Source: Bacteroidales bacterium (GTDB taxonomy: Bacteria; Bacteroidota; Bacteroidia; Bacteroidales; Dysgonomonadaceae). From it: 5,372 bases of DNA. Positions 1 through 5,241 of the stretch are shown in pieces. The position numbers were made by a program, and so were the translations under genes. The first letter of the stretch is position 1. Each line of letters begins with the position of its first letter. The notes beneath the pieces are model-generated. The model searched no databases. It worked only from the letters and a program-made list of their open reading frames with translations, and was not told where the DNA came from. The stretch lies in assembly GCA_012518155.1 (NCBI GenBank), contig JAAYTC010000312.1, positions 1-5,372 on the forward strand. The letters are read 5' to 3'.

Positions 1-231
1 AACAAACGTCGTGGAGTTATAGAAGGTATGGAGTCTAATCAGTCGGGAGCAAGAATAGTTAAGGCTATGACTCCGCTGGCAGAAATGTTTGGTTATGTAA
101 CCTCGCTGCGTACCATTACTTCGGGTAGAGCTACATCTACTATGGCGTTCGATCACTTTGAAGTGGTTTCTTCTTCAATTGCTAAGGCTGTTCTGGAAGA
201 GGTACAGGGTCGTGTTGATTTGATAAAATAA
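1..231 (+). CDS. fusA: Elongation factor G, C-terminal fragment (5' end outside window)
   Basis: EF-G is the translational GTPase that drives translocation of tRNA and mRNA on the ribosome. Only the last 76 residues are here, reading in frame from base 1 to TAA at 229-231, so the start codon and GTPase domain lie upstream. The fragment covers the end of domain IV and most of domain V: NKRRGVIEGMES matches the family's N(R/K)RRG...G.ES element, and PLAEMFGYVTSLRTITSGRA matches the conserved PLSEMFGYAT.LRS.T.GRA element. The ATG at 28 is an internal methionine, not a start. The next gene, rpsJ, begins 19 nt downstream with no tuf between. This is the usual Bacteroidota arrangement, unlike E. 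coli, where tufA follows fusA. Placement beside rpsJ indicates the main housekeeping EF-G rather than a paralogue. Confidence 0.97.
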   Translation, partial: NKRRGVIEGMESNQSGARIVKAMTPLAEMFGYVTSLRTITSGRATSTMAFDHFEVVSSSIAKAVLEEVQGRVDLIK

Positions 232-250
232 TTTATATTTACAGAATAAA

Positions 251-556
251 ATGAGCCAAAAAATCAGAATTAAACTGAAATCTTACGATTACAACCTGGT
301 TGATAAATCAGCTGAGAAAATCGTAAAAACCGTAAAAGCTACAGGTGCAGTTGTAAGCGGACCAATTCCTCTGCAAACTCACAAACGTATCTTCACTGTA
401 AACCGCTCAACTTTCGTGAACAAAAAATCACGTGAGCAATTCGAACTTTCGTCTTTTAAGCGTTTGATCGATATTTACAGTTCAACAGCCAAGACTGTTG
501 ATGCTTTGATGAAACTTGAGCTTCCAAGCGGTGTTGAAGTAGAAATCAAAGTGTAA
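251..556 (+). CDS. rpsJ: 30S ribosomal protein S10 (uS10, NusE)
   Basis: S10 is a component of the 30S head near the tRNA sites. In many bacteria it also acts as NusE, pairing with NusB in transcription antitermination. The 101-residue length is normal (about 100-103). Visible landmarks are the N-terminal beta strand IRIKLKSYD (5-13), the G-P-I-P-L motif (37-41) that begins the long 30S-penetrating loop, VNKKSREQFE (56-65), and KTVDALMKLELPSGVEVEI near the C terminus. The position after GPIPL is usually Pro and is Gln42 here. The ATG at 251 has no Shine-Dalgarno; the upstream bases are A-rich, as expected for Bacteroidota initiation. It is probably co-transcribed with fusA (19-nt gap). The following gene is 110 nt away, the widest gap in the window, and its stop codon lies inside a predicted hairpin. 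Confidence 0.98.
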   Translation: MSQKIRIKLKSYDYNLVDKSAEKIVKTVKATGAVVSGPIPLQTHKRIFTVNRSTFVNKKSREQFELSSFKRLIDIYSSTAKTVDALMKLELPSGVEVEIKV

Positions 557-584
557 GTTTCCGACGTTATTAATCGGATTCTTA
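554..584 (+). promoter_or_regulatory. Weak hairpin overlapping the rpsJ stop codon
   Basis: TAAG at 554-557 pairs with CTTA at 581-584. After a 2x2 T/T internal loop, TCCGA at 560-564 pairs with TCGGA at 574-578 around a 9-nt loop. The TAA stop codon (554-556) lies in the outer stem, so a terminating ribosome would melt it. It may be one arm of the candidate leader, or simply chance in AT-rich sequence. Confidence 0.35.
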
Positions 585-666
585 AGCATTAGAAAAATAA
601 ATATTATTCATTAGTCTCTTGGATCCCCTCTTGGGGATTTAAGAGAATATTTAAACAAAAAGAGAA
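557..666 (+). promoter_or_regulatory. Structured rpsJ-rplC spacer, candidate ribosomal-protein leader
   Basis: This 110-nt AT-rich spacer is the largest non-coding stretch in the window. Two inverted repeats are visible: a weaker one that begins at the rpsJ stop codon (554-584) and a strong one at 615-646. An AT-rich linker separates them and 20 nt follow before the rplC ATG. Neither stem is followed by a T-run, so neither looks like a simple intrinsic terminator. I found no TAnnTTTG-type promoter here. By analogy with other bacteria, where a ribosomal protein such as L4 binds its own operon's leader, this could be an autoregulatory leader for rplC-rplD and downstream genes. That role is inference; I do not match it to a named RNA family. 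Confidence 0.5.
615..646 (+). promoter_or_regulatory. Strong 14-bp hairpin upstream of rplC
   Basis: TCTCTT (615-620) pairs with AAGAGA (641-646), GG (621-622) can wobble-pair with TT (639-640), and ATCCCC (623-628) pairs with GGGGAT (633-638), closing a TCTT tetraloop (629-632). In RNA this is one continuous 14-bp stem. It ends 20 nt before the rplC ATG, close enough to affect initiation. The sequence after it is ATATTTAAAC, not a T-tract, so a simple terminator is unlikely. Possible roles are a protein-binding leader, an RNase processing site that separates fusA-rpsJ mRNA from the rest, or an attenuator. Confidence 0.6.
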
Positions 667-1284
667 ATGCCAGGATTAATTGGAAAAAAAATTGGAATGA
701 CATCCGTTTTCAGTGCCGAGGGAAAAAATATTCCATGCACTGTTATCGAAGCAGGTCCTTGCGTGGTTACTCAGGTAAAAACCGTTGACAACGACGGTTA
801 CGATGCCATTCAGCTCGGGTTTGTTGATAAAAAAGACAAACACACGCCGAACGCTGAAAAAGGGCACTTTAAAAAAGCCGGGGTATCGCCCAAGAGACAC
901 TTGGCCGAGTTCAAACATTTCGGGAACGAATACAAGGCGGGTTCCGAAATTGGTGTTGATATTTTTGAGGGTACTGTATACGTCGATGTGGTCGGTACCT
1001 CGAAAGGAAAAGGATTTCAAGGTGTAGTTAAGCGTCACGGTTTTTCGGGCGCGGCCGAAACAACACACGGTCAGGGCGGTGTTAAAAGATCACCCGGATC
1101 AATTGGTATGTCTTCTACTCCTTCGAGAGTTTTCAAAGGCATGAAAATGGCCGGCCAAATGGGTAACGAACGAGTAACGGTTCAGAACTTACAGGTCATT
1201 AAAGTAATCCCGGAACATAACCTGCTCCTTTTAAAAGGATCGGTACCGGGTGCGAAAGGTTCAATCGTAATAATTGAGAAATAA
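667..1284 (+). CDS. rplC: 50S ribosomal protein L3 (uL3)
   Basis: L3 is an early-assembling 50S protein; it binds near the 3' end of 23S rRNA and extends a loop towards the peptidyl-transferase centre. The 205 residues match the usual length (E. coli 209). Landmarks are the N-terminal G-KKIGMT motif (6-12), GTSKGKGFQGVVKRHGF (110-126), the internal extension THGQ...RSPGSIG (133-147), FKGMKMAGQMGNERVTVQNL (156-175), and a C-terminal LLLKGSVPGAKGS. At the position where E. coli L3 has Gln150, methylated by PrmB, this protein has Met148 (GSIGM rather than GSIGQ). The ATG at 667 is supported by the family N terminus MPGLIGKKIGM. No good Shine-Dalgarno is present, only an A-rich stretch. It is the first gene after the structured spacer, and rplD follows after one base. 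Confidence 0.98.
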   Translation: MPGLIGKKIGMTSVFSAEGKNIPCTVIEAGPCVVTQVKTVDNDGYDAIQLGFVDKKDKHTPNAEKGHFKKAGVSPKRHLAEFKHFGNEYKAGSEIGVDIFEGTVYVDVVGTSKGKGFQGVVKRHGFSGAAETTHGQGGVKRSPGSIGMSSTPSRVFKGMKMAGQMGNERVTVQNLQVIKVIPEHNLLLLKGSVPGAKGSIVIIEK

Positions 1285-1285
1285 A

Positions 1286-1930
1286 ATGGAGTTAACTATA
1301 TATAACATCAAGGGAGAGGCAACAGACAAGAAGGTGACGCTCGACGATTCCATTTTCGGGATTGAGCCTAATGAACATGTTATTTGGCTGGATGTAAAGC
1401 AGTACTTGGCCAACCAGCGTCAAGGGACGCATAAAACCAAGGAGAGAAACGAGATCACGGGTAGTACCCGCAAGTTGATCCGTCAAAAAGGGAGCGGCGG
1501 TGCTCGTCGCGGCGACATTAAATCGCCCCTGCTGGTAGGTGGGGGCCGTGCGTTTGGCCCTAAGCCGAGAGATTATGGCTTCAAGGTGAACAAGAAGACG
1601 AAAGCGTTGGCTCGTAAATCGGCTCTTTCACTCAAAGCAAAAAATAACGCCATCGTGGTGGTCGAAGATTTTGAGTTCGAAACGCCACGGACCAAGAGCA
1701 TGGTTGAACTGGCGAATAAATTGCAACTGGCTGATAAAAAGCTACTTTTCGTTTTGCCAAGTCAAAATAAAAACGTATATTTGTCGGCTCGAAATTTGGG
1801 AAAAGTTAATATTATAACAGCCTCGGATATAAACACATACAAGATCATGGATTGTACAAATCTGGTGATCACTGAATCTTCCGTGGCCGTGATCGACAAC
1901 CTATTTAACGCGCAAGGAGGAACAAAATGA
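1286..1930 (+). CDS. rplD: 50S ribosomal protein L4 (uL4)
   Basis: L4 binds domain I of 23S rRNA and sends an extended loop into the exit-tunnel constriction; in E. coli it also represses its own S10 operon. The protein has 214 residues from ATG 1286. An upstream TTG at 1274 is in frame but would overlap rplC and add four residues before the family-typical MEL.IYN start, so 1286 is preferred. The tunnel loop is well preserved: QGTHKTKERNEITGSTRKL (46-64), RQKGSGGARRGDIKSP (66-81), then GGGRAFGPKPRDY (85-97). KALARKSALS follows at 106-115, and a globular Rossmann-like C-terminal part contains NVYLSARNL (163-171). Its end overlaps rplW by 4 nt (ATGA at 1927-1930), indicating coupled translation. 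A candidate internal promoter and the rplW Shine-Dalgarno both lie within its 3' part. Confidence 0.98.
   Translation: MELTIYNIKGEATDKKVTLDDSIFGIEPNEHVIWLDVKQYLANQRQGTHKTKERNEITGSTRKLIRQKGSGGARRGDIKSPLLVGGGRAFGPKPRDYGFKVNKKTKALARKSALSLKAKNNAIVVVEDFEFETPRTKSMVELANKLQLADKKLLFVLPSQNKNVYLSARNLGKVNIITASDINTYKIMDCTNLVITESSVAVIDNLFNAQGGTK
1753..1783 (+). promoter_or_regulatory. Candidate Bacteroides-type promoter inside rplD
   Basis: TTTG at 1753-1756, a 19-bp A-rich spacer, and TATATTTG at 1776-1783 match the described Bacteroides housekeeping promoter pattern (TTTG near -33, TAnnTTTG near -7). Transcription would begin around 1790, within rplD, and could serve rplW, rplB and later genes. The bases also encode a conserved stretch of L4 (around VLP and NVYLSARN), so a chance match forced by coding is possible. 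There is no other evidence of activity. Confidence 0.3.
1914..1920 (+). promoter_or_regulatory. Perfect Shine-Dalgarno for rplW
   Basis: AAGGAGG lies 6 nt before the rplW ATG, within the last codons of rplD (encoding part of QGG). It can pair fully with the 3'-terminal CCTCC of 16S rRNA. It is the only strong, well-spaced Shine-Dalgarno among the eleven start sites in this window, and it coincides with the ATGA overlap between rplD and rplW. Confidence 0.75.
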
Positions 1931-2220
1931 GTGTAATCGTTAAACCCATATTCACCGAGAAGCAAACCGATATAACGGACAAACAGGAAAACCGTTATGG
2001 CTTCATCGTGCGGCCTTCCGCGAACAAGGTGCAGATCAAACAGGCCGTGGAAGCTCTTTACAACGTACACGTTGAAAGAGTGAACACGATGAACTACGAG
2101 GGAAAGAAACAAAGCCGGTACACTAAATCGGGAGTTGTGGAAGGACGTACGTCTTCGTATAAAAAAGCAATTGTCACCCTGCGAGAAGGGGAGACCATCG
2201 ATTTATTTAGCAATATTTAA
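1927..2220 (+). CDS. rplW: 50S ribosomal protein L23 (uL23)
   Basis: L23 sits at the mouth of the exit tunnel and is the docking site for trigger factor and a contact for signal recognition particle. The 97 residues fit the bacterial family. Features seen are KPIFTEK near the N terminus, where Glu11 aligns with the E. coli Glu18 that contacts trigger factor; the central NRYGFIVRPSANKVQIKQAVEALYNV segment typical of the fold; VERVNTMNYEGK; and a basic stretch followed by SSYKKAIVTLREGETID. The start overlaps the rplD stop by 4 nt (ATGA) and has a perfect upstream Shine-Dalgarno, which is unusual here and leaves little doubt about the start. rplB follows 6 nt after the stop. Confidence 0.98.
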   Translation: MSVIVKPIFTEKQTDITDKQENRYGFIVRPSANKVQIKQAVEALYNVHVERVNTMNYEGKKQSRYTKSGVVEGRTSSYKKAIVTLREGETIDLFSNI

Positions 2221-2226
2221 GAAGGA

Positions 2227-3054
2227 ATGGCAATACGTAAATTAAAGCCCACAACGCCGGGGCAGAGACACAAGATTATCGGTTCATTTGATAATATCAC
2301 TGCAAATGCACCGGAAAAATCTCTTGTAGTTGGAAAGATAGCAAGGGGCGGCCGCAACAACCGTGGTAAAATGACGGTTCCAAATGTTGGAGGCGGACAC
2401 AAAAGACGCTATCGGATTATCGACTTCAAGAGAACAAAAGAAGGTATTCCAGCCGTTGTAAAGAGTATAGAATACGATCCAAACCGTTCAGCACGCATCG
2501 CGTTGCTTTACTACGCGGATGGGGCTAAAGCATATATATTGGCTCCCAATGGATTGAAGGTTGGAAACACAGTGATGTCGGGGCCTCAGGCAGCCCCTGA
2601 AGTTGGAAACGCGCTCCCCTTGGCAGTGATTCCTATCGGAACGATAGTTCATAACATTGAATTACGTCCCGGCCAAGGTGCTAAAATGGCACGTTCAGCC
2701 GGCACTTTTGCCCAGCTGGTATCTCGCGAAGACAAATACGCGATTATCAAGATGCCCTCGGGTGAAGTCCGTAAGATACTTTCTGCATGCAAAGCTACCA
2801 TTGGTAGCGTGGGTAATTCGGACCATGCTCTGGAACAATCAGGTAAAGCCGGACGATCGAGATGGCTTGGACGCCGCCCTCGCACACGCGGGGTCAGCAA
2901 GAACCCGGTAGACCACCCGATGGGTGGTGGCGAAGGCCGCGCTTCGGGAGGACACCCAAGATCGCCTCAAGGCTTGTATTCAAAGGGCTTGAAAACAAGA
3001 GCTCCTAAAAAACATTCTTCTAAGTACATCGTGGAAAGAAGAAAGAAGAAGTAA
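2227..3054 (+). CDS. rplB: 50S ribosomal protein L2 (uL2)
   Basis: L2 is one of the most conserved 50S proteins, needed for subunit association and for an active peptidyl-transferase region. The length of 275 residues is standard (E. coli 273). Visible are the N-terminal KPTTPGQRH (7-15), GGRNNRGKMT (41-50), GGGHKRRYRIIDFKR (55-69), the IEYDPNRSARIAL block (81-93), YILAPNGLKVG (103-113), GQGAKMARSAGT (149-160) and the C-terminal NPVDHPMGGGEGRASGGHP (226-244). His230 corresponds to the E. coli His229 (mature numbering) linked to peptidyl transfer and is retained; the second His of the E. coli HPHGGGEGR motif is Met232 here. The C terminus is strongly basic (ERRKKK). GAAGGA abuts the ATG too closely to be a normal Shine-Dalgarno. 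It lies 6 nt after rplW and 20 nt before rpsS. Confidence 0.98.
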   Translation: MAIRKLKPTTPGQRHKIIGSFDNITANAPEKSLVVGKIARGGRNNRGKMTVPNVGGGHKRRYRIIDFKRTKEGIPAVVKSIEYDPNRSARIALLYYADGAKAYILAPNGLKVGNTVMSGPQAAPEVGNALPLAVIPIGTIVHNIELRPGQGAKMARSAGTFAQLVSREDKYAIIKMPSGEVRKILSACKATIGSVGNSDHALEQSGKAGRSRWLGRRPRTRGVSKNPVDHPMGGGEGRASGGHPRSPQGLYSKGLKTRAPKKHSSKYIVERRKKK

Positions 3055-3074
3055 TCTGATTAATTATTAAAACT

Positions 3075-3344
3075 ATGAGCAGATCATTAAAAAAAGGTCC
3101 CTATATCAATCTCAAGCTTGAAAACAAGGTGAACGCCATGAACGAGGGCGGTAAAAAAACCGTGATCAAGACGTGGGCGCGTGCCTCGATGATATCACCC
3201 GATTTCGTGGGACACACCATCGCCGTACATAACGGTAACAAGTTCATCCCGGTATATATTACCGAGAACATGGTGGGTCATAAACTGGGCGAATTCGCGG
3301 TTACCCGTACGTTCCGGGGCCACGCTGGTAACAGGAAGAAATAA
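3075..3344 (+). CDS. rpsS: 30S ribosomal protein S19 (uS19)
   Basis: S19 binds 16S rRNA in the head of the 30S subunit alongside S13 and contributes to the bridges with the 50S subunit. The 89 residues match the usual 87-93. The family signature is nearly complete: MSRSLKKGPYI at the N terminus, KTWARASMISPDFVGHTIAV (32-51), HNGNKFIPVYITENMVGHKLGEFAVTR across 52-78, and TFRGHAGNRKK at the end. The E. coli-type TWSR segment reads TWAR. The ATG at 3075 follows an AT-rich 20-nt gap after rplB with no Shine-Dalgarno. rplV follows after 18 nt. Its place between rplB and rplV is the conserved S10-operon order. Confidence 0.98.
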   Translation: MSRSLKKGPYINLKLENKVNAMNEGGKKTVIKTWARASMISPDFVGHTIAVHNGNKFIPVYITENMVGHKLGEFAVTRTFRGHAGNRKK

Positions 3345-3362
3345 AGATAAACAGAAAAAGAC

Positions 3363-3776
3363 ATGAGTGCTAGAAAAAGAATATCAGCTGAAAAAAGAAA
3401 GGAAGAGCGCAAAGATGTTTCTTTCGCCGTGCTGAAGAACGGTCCCAGTTCTCCTCGCAAGATGCGTTACGTGGCCGACATGGTACGCGGCATGGAGGTG
3501 TTTCAAGCGTTGGGCGTGTTAAAGTTTTCCAACAAGGAGGCAGCTTCGAAAGTTGAAAAACTGTTGCTCTCGGCCATCTCCAACTGGGAACAGAAAAACG
3601 AACGCAAGGCAGAGGCCGGCGAATTATTTATCAAAACGATCTCCGTTGACGAAGGAACCATGTTGAAGCGGCTTCGTCCCGCCCCGCAAGGCCGCGGTCA
3701 CCGAATTCGCAAGCGTTCCAACCACGTGACTATCGTGGTGGATAGGTTAAACAACGAAGAACAAGAACAAAATTAA
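3363..3776 (+). CDS. rplV: 50S ribosomal protein L22 (uL22), with N- and C-terminal extensions
   Basis: L22 contacts all domains of 23S rRNA, and its long beta-hairpin helps form the exit-tunnel constriction, where macrolides and stalling peptides are sensed. At 137 residues it is longer than E. coli L22 (110). A basic extension of about 20 residues (ARKRISAEKRKEERKDVS) precedes the core, and a short acidic tail (NNEEQEQN) follows it. The core starts at SSPRKMRYVADMVRG (29-43); AISNWEQKNER (71-81) and the hairpin DEGTMLKRLRPAPQGRGHRI (96-115) then RKRSNHVTIVV (116-126) are all clear. Similar N-terminal extensions are familiar in Bacteroidota, so I read this as lineage-typical. The start at 3363 has only A-rich upstream sequence. 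rpsC begins 5 nt after the stop. Confidence 0.97.
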   Translation: MSARKRISAEKRKEERKDVSFAVLKNGPSSPRKMRYVADMVRGMEVFQALGVLKFSNKEAASKVEKLLLSAISNWEQKNERKAEAGELFIKTISVDEGTMLKRLRPAPQGRGHRIRKRSNHVTIVVDRLNNEEQEQN

Positions 3777-3781
3777 GAAAG

Positions 3782-4528
3782 ATGGGACAAAAAGTAAATC
3801 CGATATCCAATCGTTTAGGGATTGTCAAGGGATGGGACTCTAACTGGTACGGCGGAAATGATTATGGTGATACGTTGTTGGAAGACAACAAAATACGTTC
3901 CTACCTTAATACCCGTCTTTCCAAAGCGAGTGTCTCTCGTATCGTCATCGAGCGTACATTAAAGCTGGTGACCATCACTATCTGTACCGCCCGGCCGGGA
4001 ATCATTATCGGTAAAGGGGGACAGGAAGTAGACAAGCTCAAGGAAGAGTTGGTGAAACTCACCAATAAAGAGATACAGATCAATATATTCGAGATCAAGA
4101 AACCCGAGCTCGACGCGGTAATCGTTGCCAACAACGTGGCCCGCCAAATTGAAGGTAAAATAGCATACCGCCGCGCGGTAAAAATGGCGATCGCCTCTAC
4201 CATGCGCATGGGAGCCGAAGGTATTAAGATACAGGTATCCGGCCGCCTGAATGGTGCCGAGATGGCCCGTTCAGAGATGTACAAGGAGGGCCGTACTCCC
4301 CTGCATACATTCCGTGCCGATATCGACTACGCGCTCAGTGAAGCACTCACGAAAGTGGGCTTGATCGGTGTAAAAGTCTGGATTTGTCGCGGGGAAATCT
4401 ACGGCAAGAAAGACCTTGCTCCATCGTTTGCAAGTGCTAAGGATAACCGTCAACATGGCGGTGGTCGCGGTGGCGGCCGTTCCGAAGGCGGCAGAGGCGG
4501 CAGACGTAGAAGAAATAAAAACGCTTAA
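3782..4528 (+). CDS. rpsC: 30S ribosomal protein S3 (uS3) with Gly/Arg-repeat tail
   Basis: S3 lies at the mRNA entry tunnel of the 30S subunit and, with S4 and S5, takes part in mRNA unwinding. The 248 residues comprise the N-terminal MGQKVNP.SNRLGI start, a type-2 KH domain with the RNA-binding GIIIGKGG loop (73-80), the basic YRRAVK segment (129-134) that aligns with the helicase-linked arginines and lysine of E. coli, and the C-terminal domain with GRLNGAEMARSE (154-165) and GVKVWICRGEIYGKKDL (196-212). After about residue 224 comes a low-complexity tail of GGGR and GGR units followed by RRRRNKNA; basic tails of varied sequence are common in Bacteroidota S3. It starts 5 nt after rplV and ends 12 nt before rplP, without a Shine-Dalgarno. 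Confidence 0.98.
   Translation: MGQKVNPISNRLGIVKGWDSNWYGGNDYGDTLLEDNKIRSYLNTRLSKASVSRIVIERTLKLVTITICTARPGIIIGKGGQEVDKLKEELVKLTNKEIQINIFEIKKPELDAVIVANNVARQIEGKIAYRRAVKMAIASTMRMGAEGIKIQVSGRLNGAEMARSEMYKEGRTPLHTFRADIDYALSEALTKVGLIGVKVWICRGEIYGKKDLAPSFASAKDNRQHGGGRGGGRSEGGRGGRRRRNKNA
4457..4504 (+). repeat. Short tandem GGGR/GGR-coding repeats at the 3' end of rpsC
   Basis: Two imperfect 12-nt units coding GGGR (4457-4480) are followed by Ser-Glu codons and two perfect 9-nt copies of GGCGGCAGA (4487-4495 and 4496-4504) coding GGR. The repeat raises local GC content well above that of neighbouring genes. It is likely to vary in copy number between relatives, since it codes a flexible tail outside the folded core. 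Confidence 0.8.
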
Positions 4529-4540
4529 TCGAAAAGAATA

Positions 4541-4969
4541 ATGTTACAGCCAAAGAAAACAAGATTCAGAAGACAACAAAAGGGCCGTATGAAAGGCAAT
4601 GCCGGACGCGGTACCGAGCTGGCATTTGGAACGTTCGGGATTAAATCGTTGCAATCGAAATGGATCACCGGAAATCAACTTGAAGCTGCCCGTATTGCCG
4701 TGACCCGGTATATGCAGCGTCAAGGGCAAGTGTGGGTACGCATTTTCCCCGATAAGCCGATCACCAAGAAGCCTGCCGAGGTTCGTATGGGTAAAGGAAA
4801 AGGAAACCCCGAAGGGTTTGTTGCTCCGGTTACTCCCGGGAGGATCATTTTTGAAATCGAGGGTGTATCTTACGACGTGGCCAAAGAAGCGTTACGTTTA
4901 GCTGCCCAAAAACTTCCGGTAACTACCAAGTTCGTGGTTAGGCGAGATTATATTCACGATTCTAAATAG
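4541..4969 (+). CDS. rplP: 50S ribosomal protein L16 (uL16)
   Basis: L16 binds late in 50S assembly and helps position A-site tRNA and organise the central protuberance. The 142 residues are a normal length (136-145). The N terminus MLQPKKTRFRRQQKGRMKGN is diagnostic; FGTFGIKSL (29-37), ARIAVTRYMQRQGQVWVRIFPDKP (50-73), and VRMGKGKGNPEG (81-92) follow. Arg82 in the VRMGKGKG loop aligns with the E. coli Arg81 that is hydroxylated by YcfD/RoxA; whether this organism modifies it cannot be seen here. The end, KLPVTTKFVVRRDYIHDSK, is typical of Bacteroidales up to RRDY. It lies between rpsC (12 nt) and rpmC (59 nt), matching the conserved rpsC-rplP-rpmC order. No Shine-Dalgarno precedes the ATG. 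Confidence 0.98.
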   Translation: MLQPKKTRFRRQQKGRMKGNAGRGTELAFGTFGIKSLQSKWITGNQLEAARIAVTRYMQRQGQVWVRIFPDKPITKKPAEVRMGKGKGNPEGFVAPVTPGRIIFEIEGVSYDVAKEALRLAAQKLPVTTKFVVRRDYIHDSK

Positions 4970-5028
4970 TAACGTAACACGAAACAAGGTTCCACATGCA
5001 TCGTGATAAAAAATAGTAAACGATTGGT
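4970..5028 (+). other. 59-nt rplP-rpmC spacer with inverted repeats
   Basis: This is the second longest non-coding gap. ATCGTGA at 5000-5006 is the reverse complement of TCACGAT at 4954-4960 in the last codons of rplP. Its core, TCGTG (5001-5005), could instead pair with CACGA at 4978-4982, so two mutually exclusive weak hairpins are possible. AAATAGTAA, which includes the rplP stop, recurs near the end of the gap (from about 5011). I see no promoter match, terminator or convincing gene. Confidence 0.35.
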
Positions 5029-5232
5029 ATGAAAAAGCAAGAAGAATTAAGAGAATTATCCGATAAAGATCTGAAAGATAGATTAGATGCTGAAGTGATG
5101 GAATTGAGCCAGCTGCGTATCAACCACACCATTACTCCACTCGACAACTCCGGTATAATCAAGGAAAAGCGTCGTAACATCGCGCGCGTCCATACCGAGT
5201 TAAGGGCACGAGAGTTGAAAAATGTAGAATAA
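5029..5232 (+). CDS. rpmC: 50S ribosomal protein L29 (uL29)
   Basis: L29 is a small two-helix protein next to L23 at the exit-tunnel mouth. The 67 residues fit the usual 60-70. The pattern is characteristic: an N-terminal ELRELSDKDLKDRL helix, AEVMELSQLRI in the middle, a turn with ITPLDNSGII where most relatives have a L-x-N-P-x-x-I-type segment, and a C-terminal helix with KRRNIARVHTELRARE, which carries the conserved R-R-x-I-A-R motif (48-53). The ATG at 5029 matches the family start and lacks a Shine-Dalgarno. rpsQ follows 9 nt after the stop, the usual rpmC-rpsQ pairing. The protein is short, but sequence and context together make the call firm. Confidence 0.96.
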   Translation: MKKQEELRELSDKDLKDRLDAEVMELSQLRINHTITPLDNSGIIKEKRRNIARVHTELRARELKNVE

Positions 5233-5241
5233 CAGGATAGT

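Noticed and set aside
615..646. Hairpin before rplC as an intrinsic terminator
   Set aside because: The stem is not followed by a T-tract (ATATTTAAAC instead), and the essential genes downstream appear to need read-through.
684..691. Run of eight A in rplC as a programmed frameshift site
   Set aside because: It is explained by the conserved Gly-Lys-Lys-Ile codons, and the zero frame continues through a full-length L3.
960..967. TATTTTTG inside rplC as a promoter -7 box
   Set aside because: No TTTG lies 19-21 bp upstream, and a single TAnnTTTG is expected by chance in a window this size.
785..1027. Open frame on the plus strand in another frame of rplC
   Set aside because: It lies wholly inside the confidently assigned rplC and its composition is that of an out-of-frame reading.
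676..1068. Long open frame on the minus strand within rplC
   Set aside because: It is antisense to a strongly conserved ribosomal gene, its translation resembles no family I know, and it has no supporting start context.
1274..1285. In-frame TTG upstream of rplD giving a protein four residues longer
   Set aside because: It would overlap the end of rplC, adds MRNK before the family-typical MEL.IYN start, and ATG 1286 sits in the expected place one base after the rplC stop.
1762..2112. Minus-strand open frame across the rplD-rplW junction
   Set aside because: Antisense to two conserved genes, with no recognisable product.
3901..4284. Long minus-strand open frame opposite rpsC
   Set aside because: It is antisense to conserved S3 codons; no recognisable domain or start signal is present.
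4996..5016. Six-codon open frame in the rplP-rpmC gap as a leader peptide
   Set aside because: Too short to support, with no ribosome binding site and no regulatory codon run.
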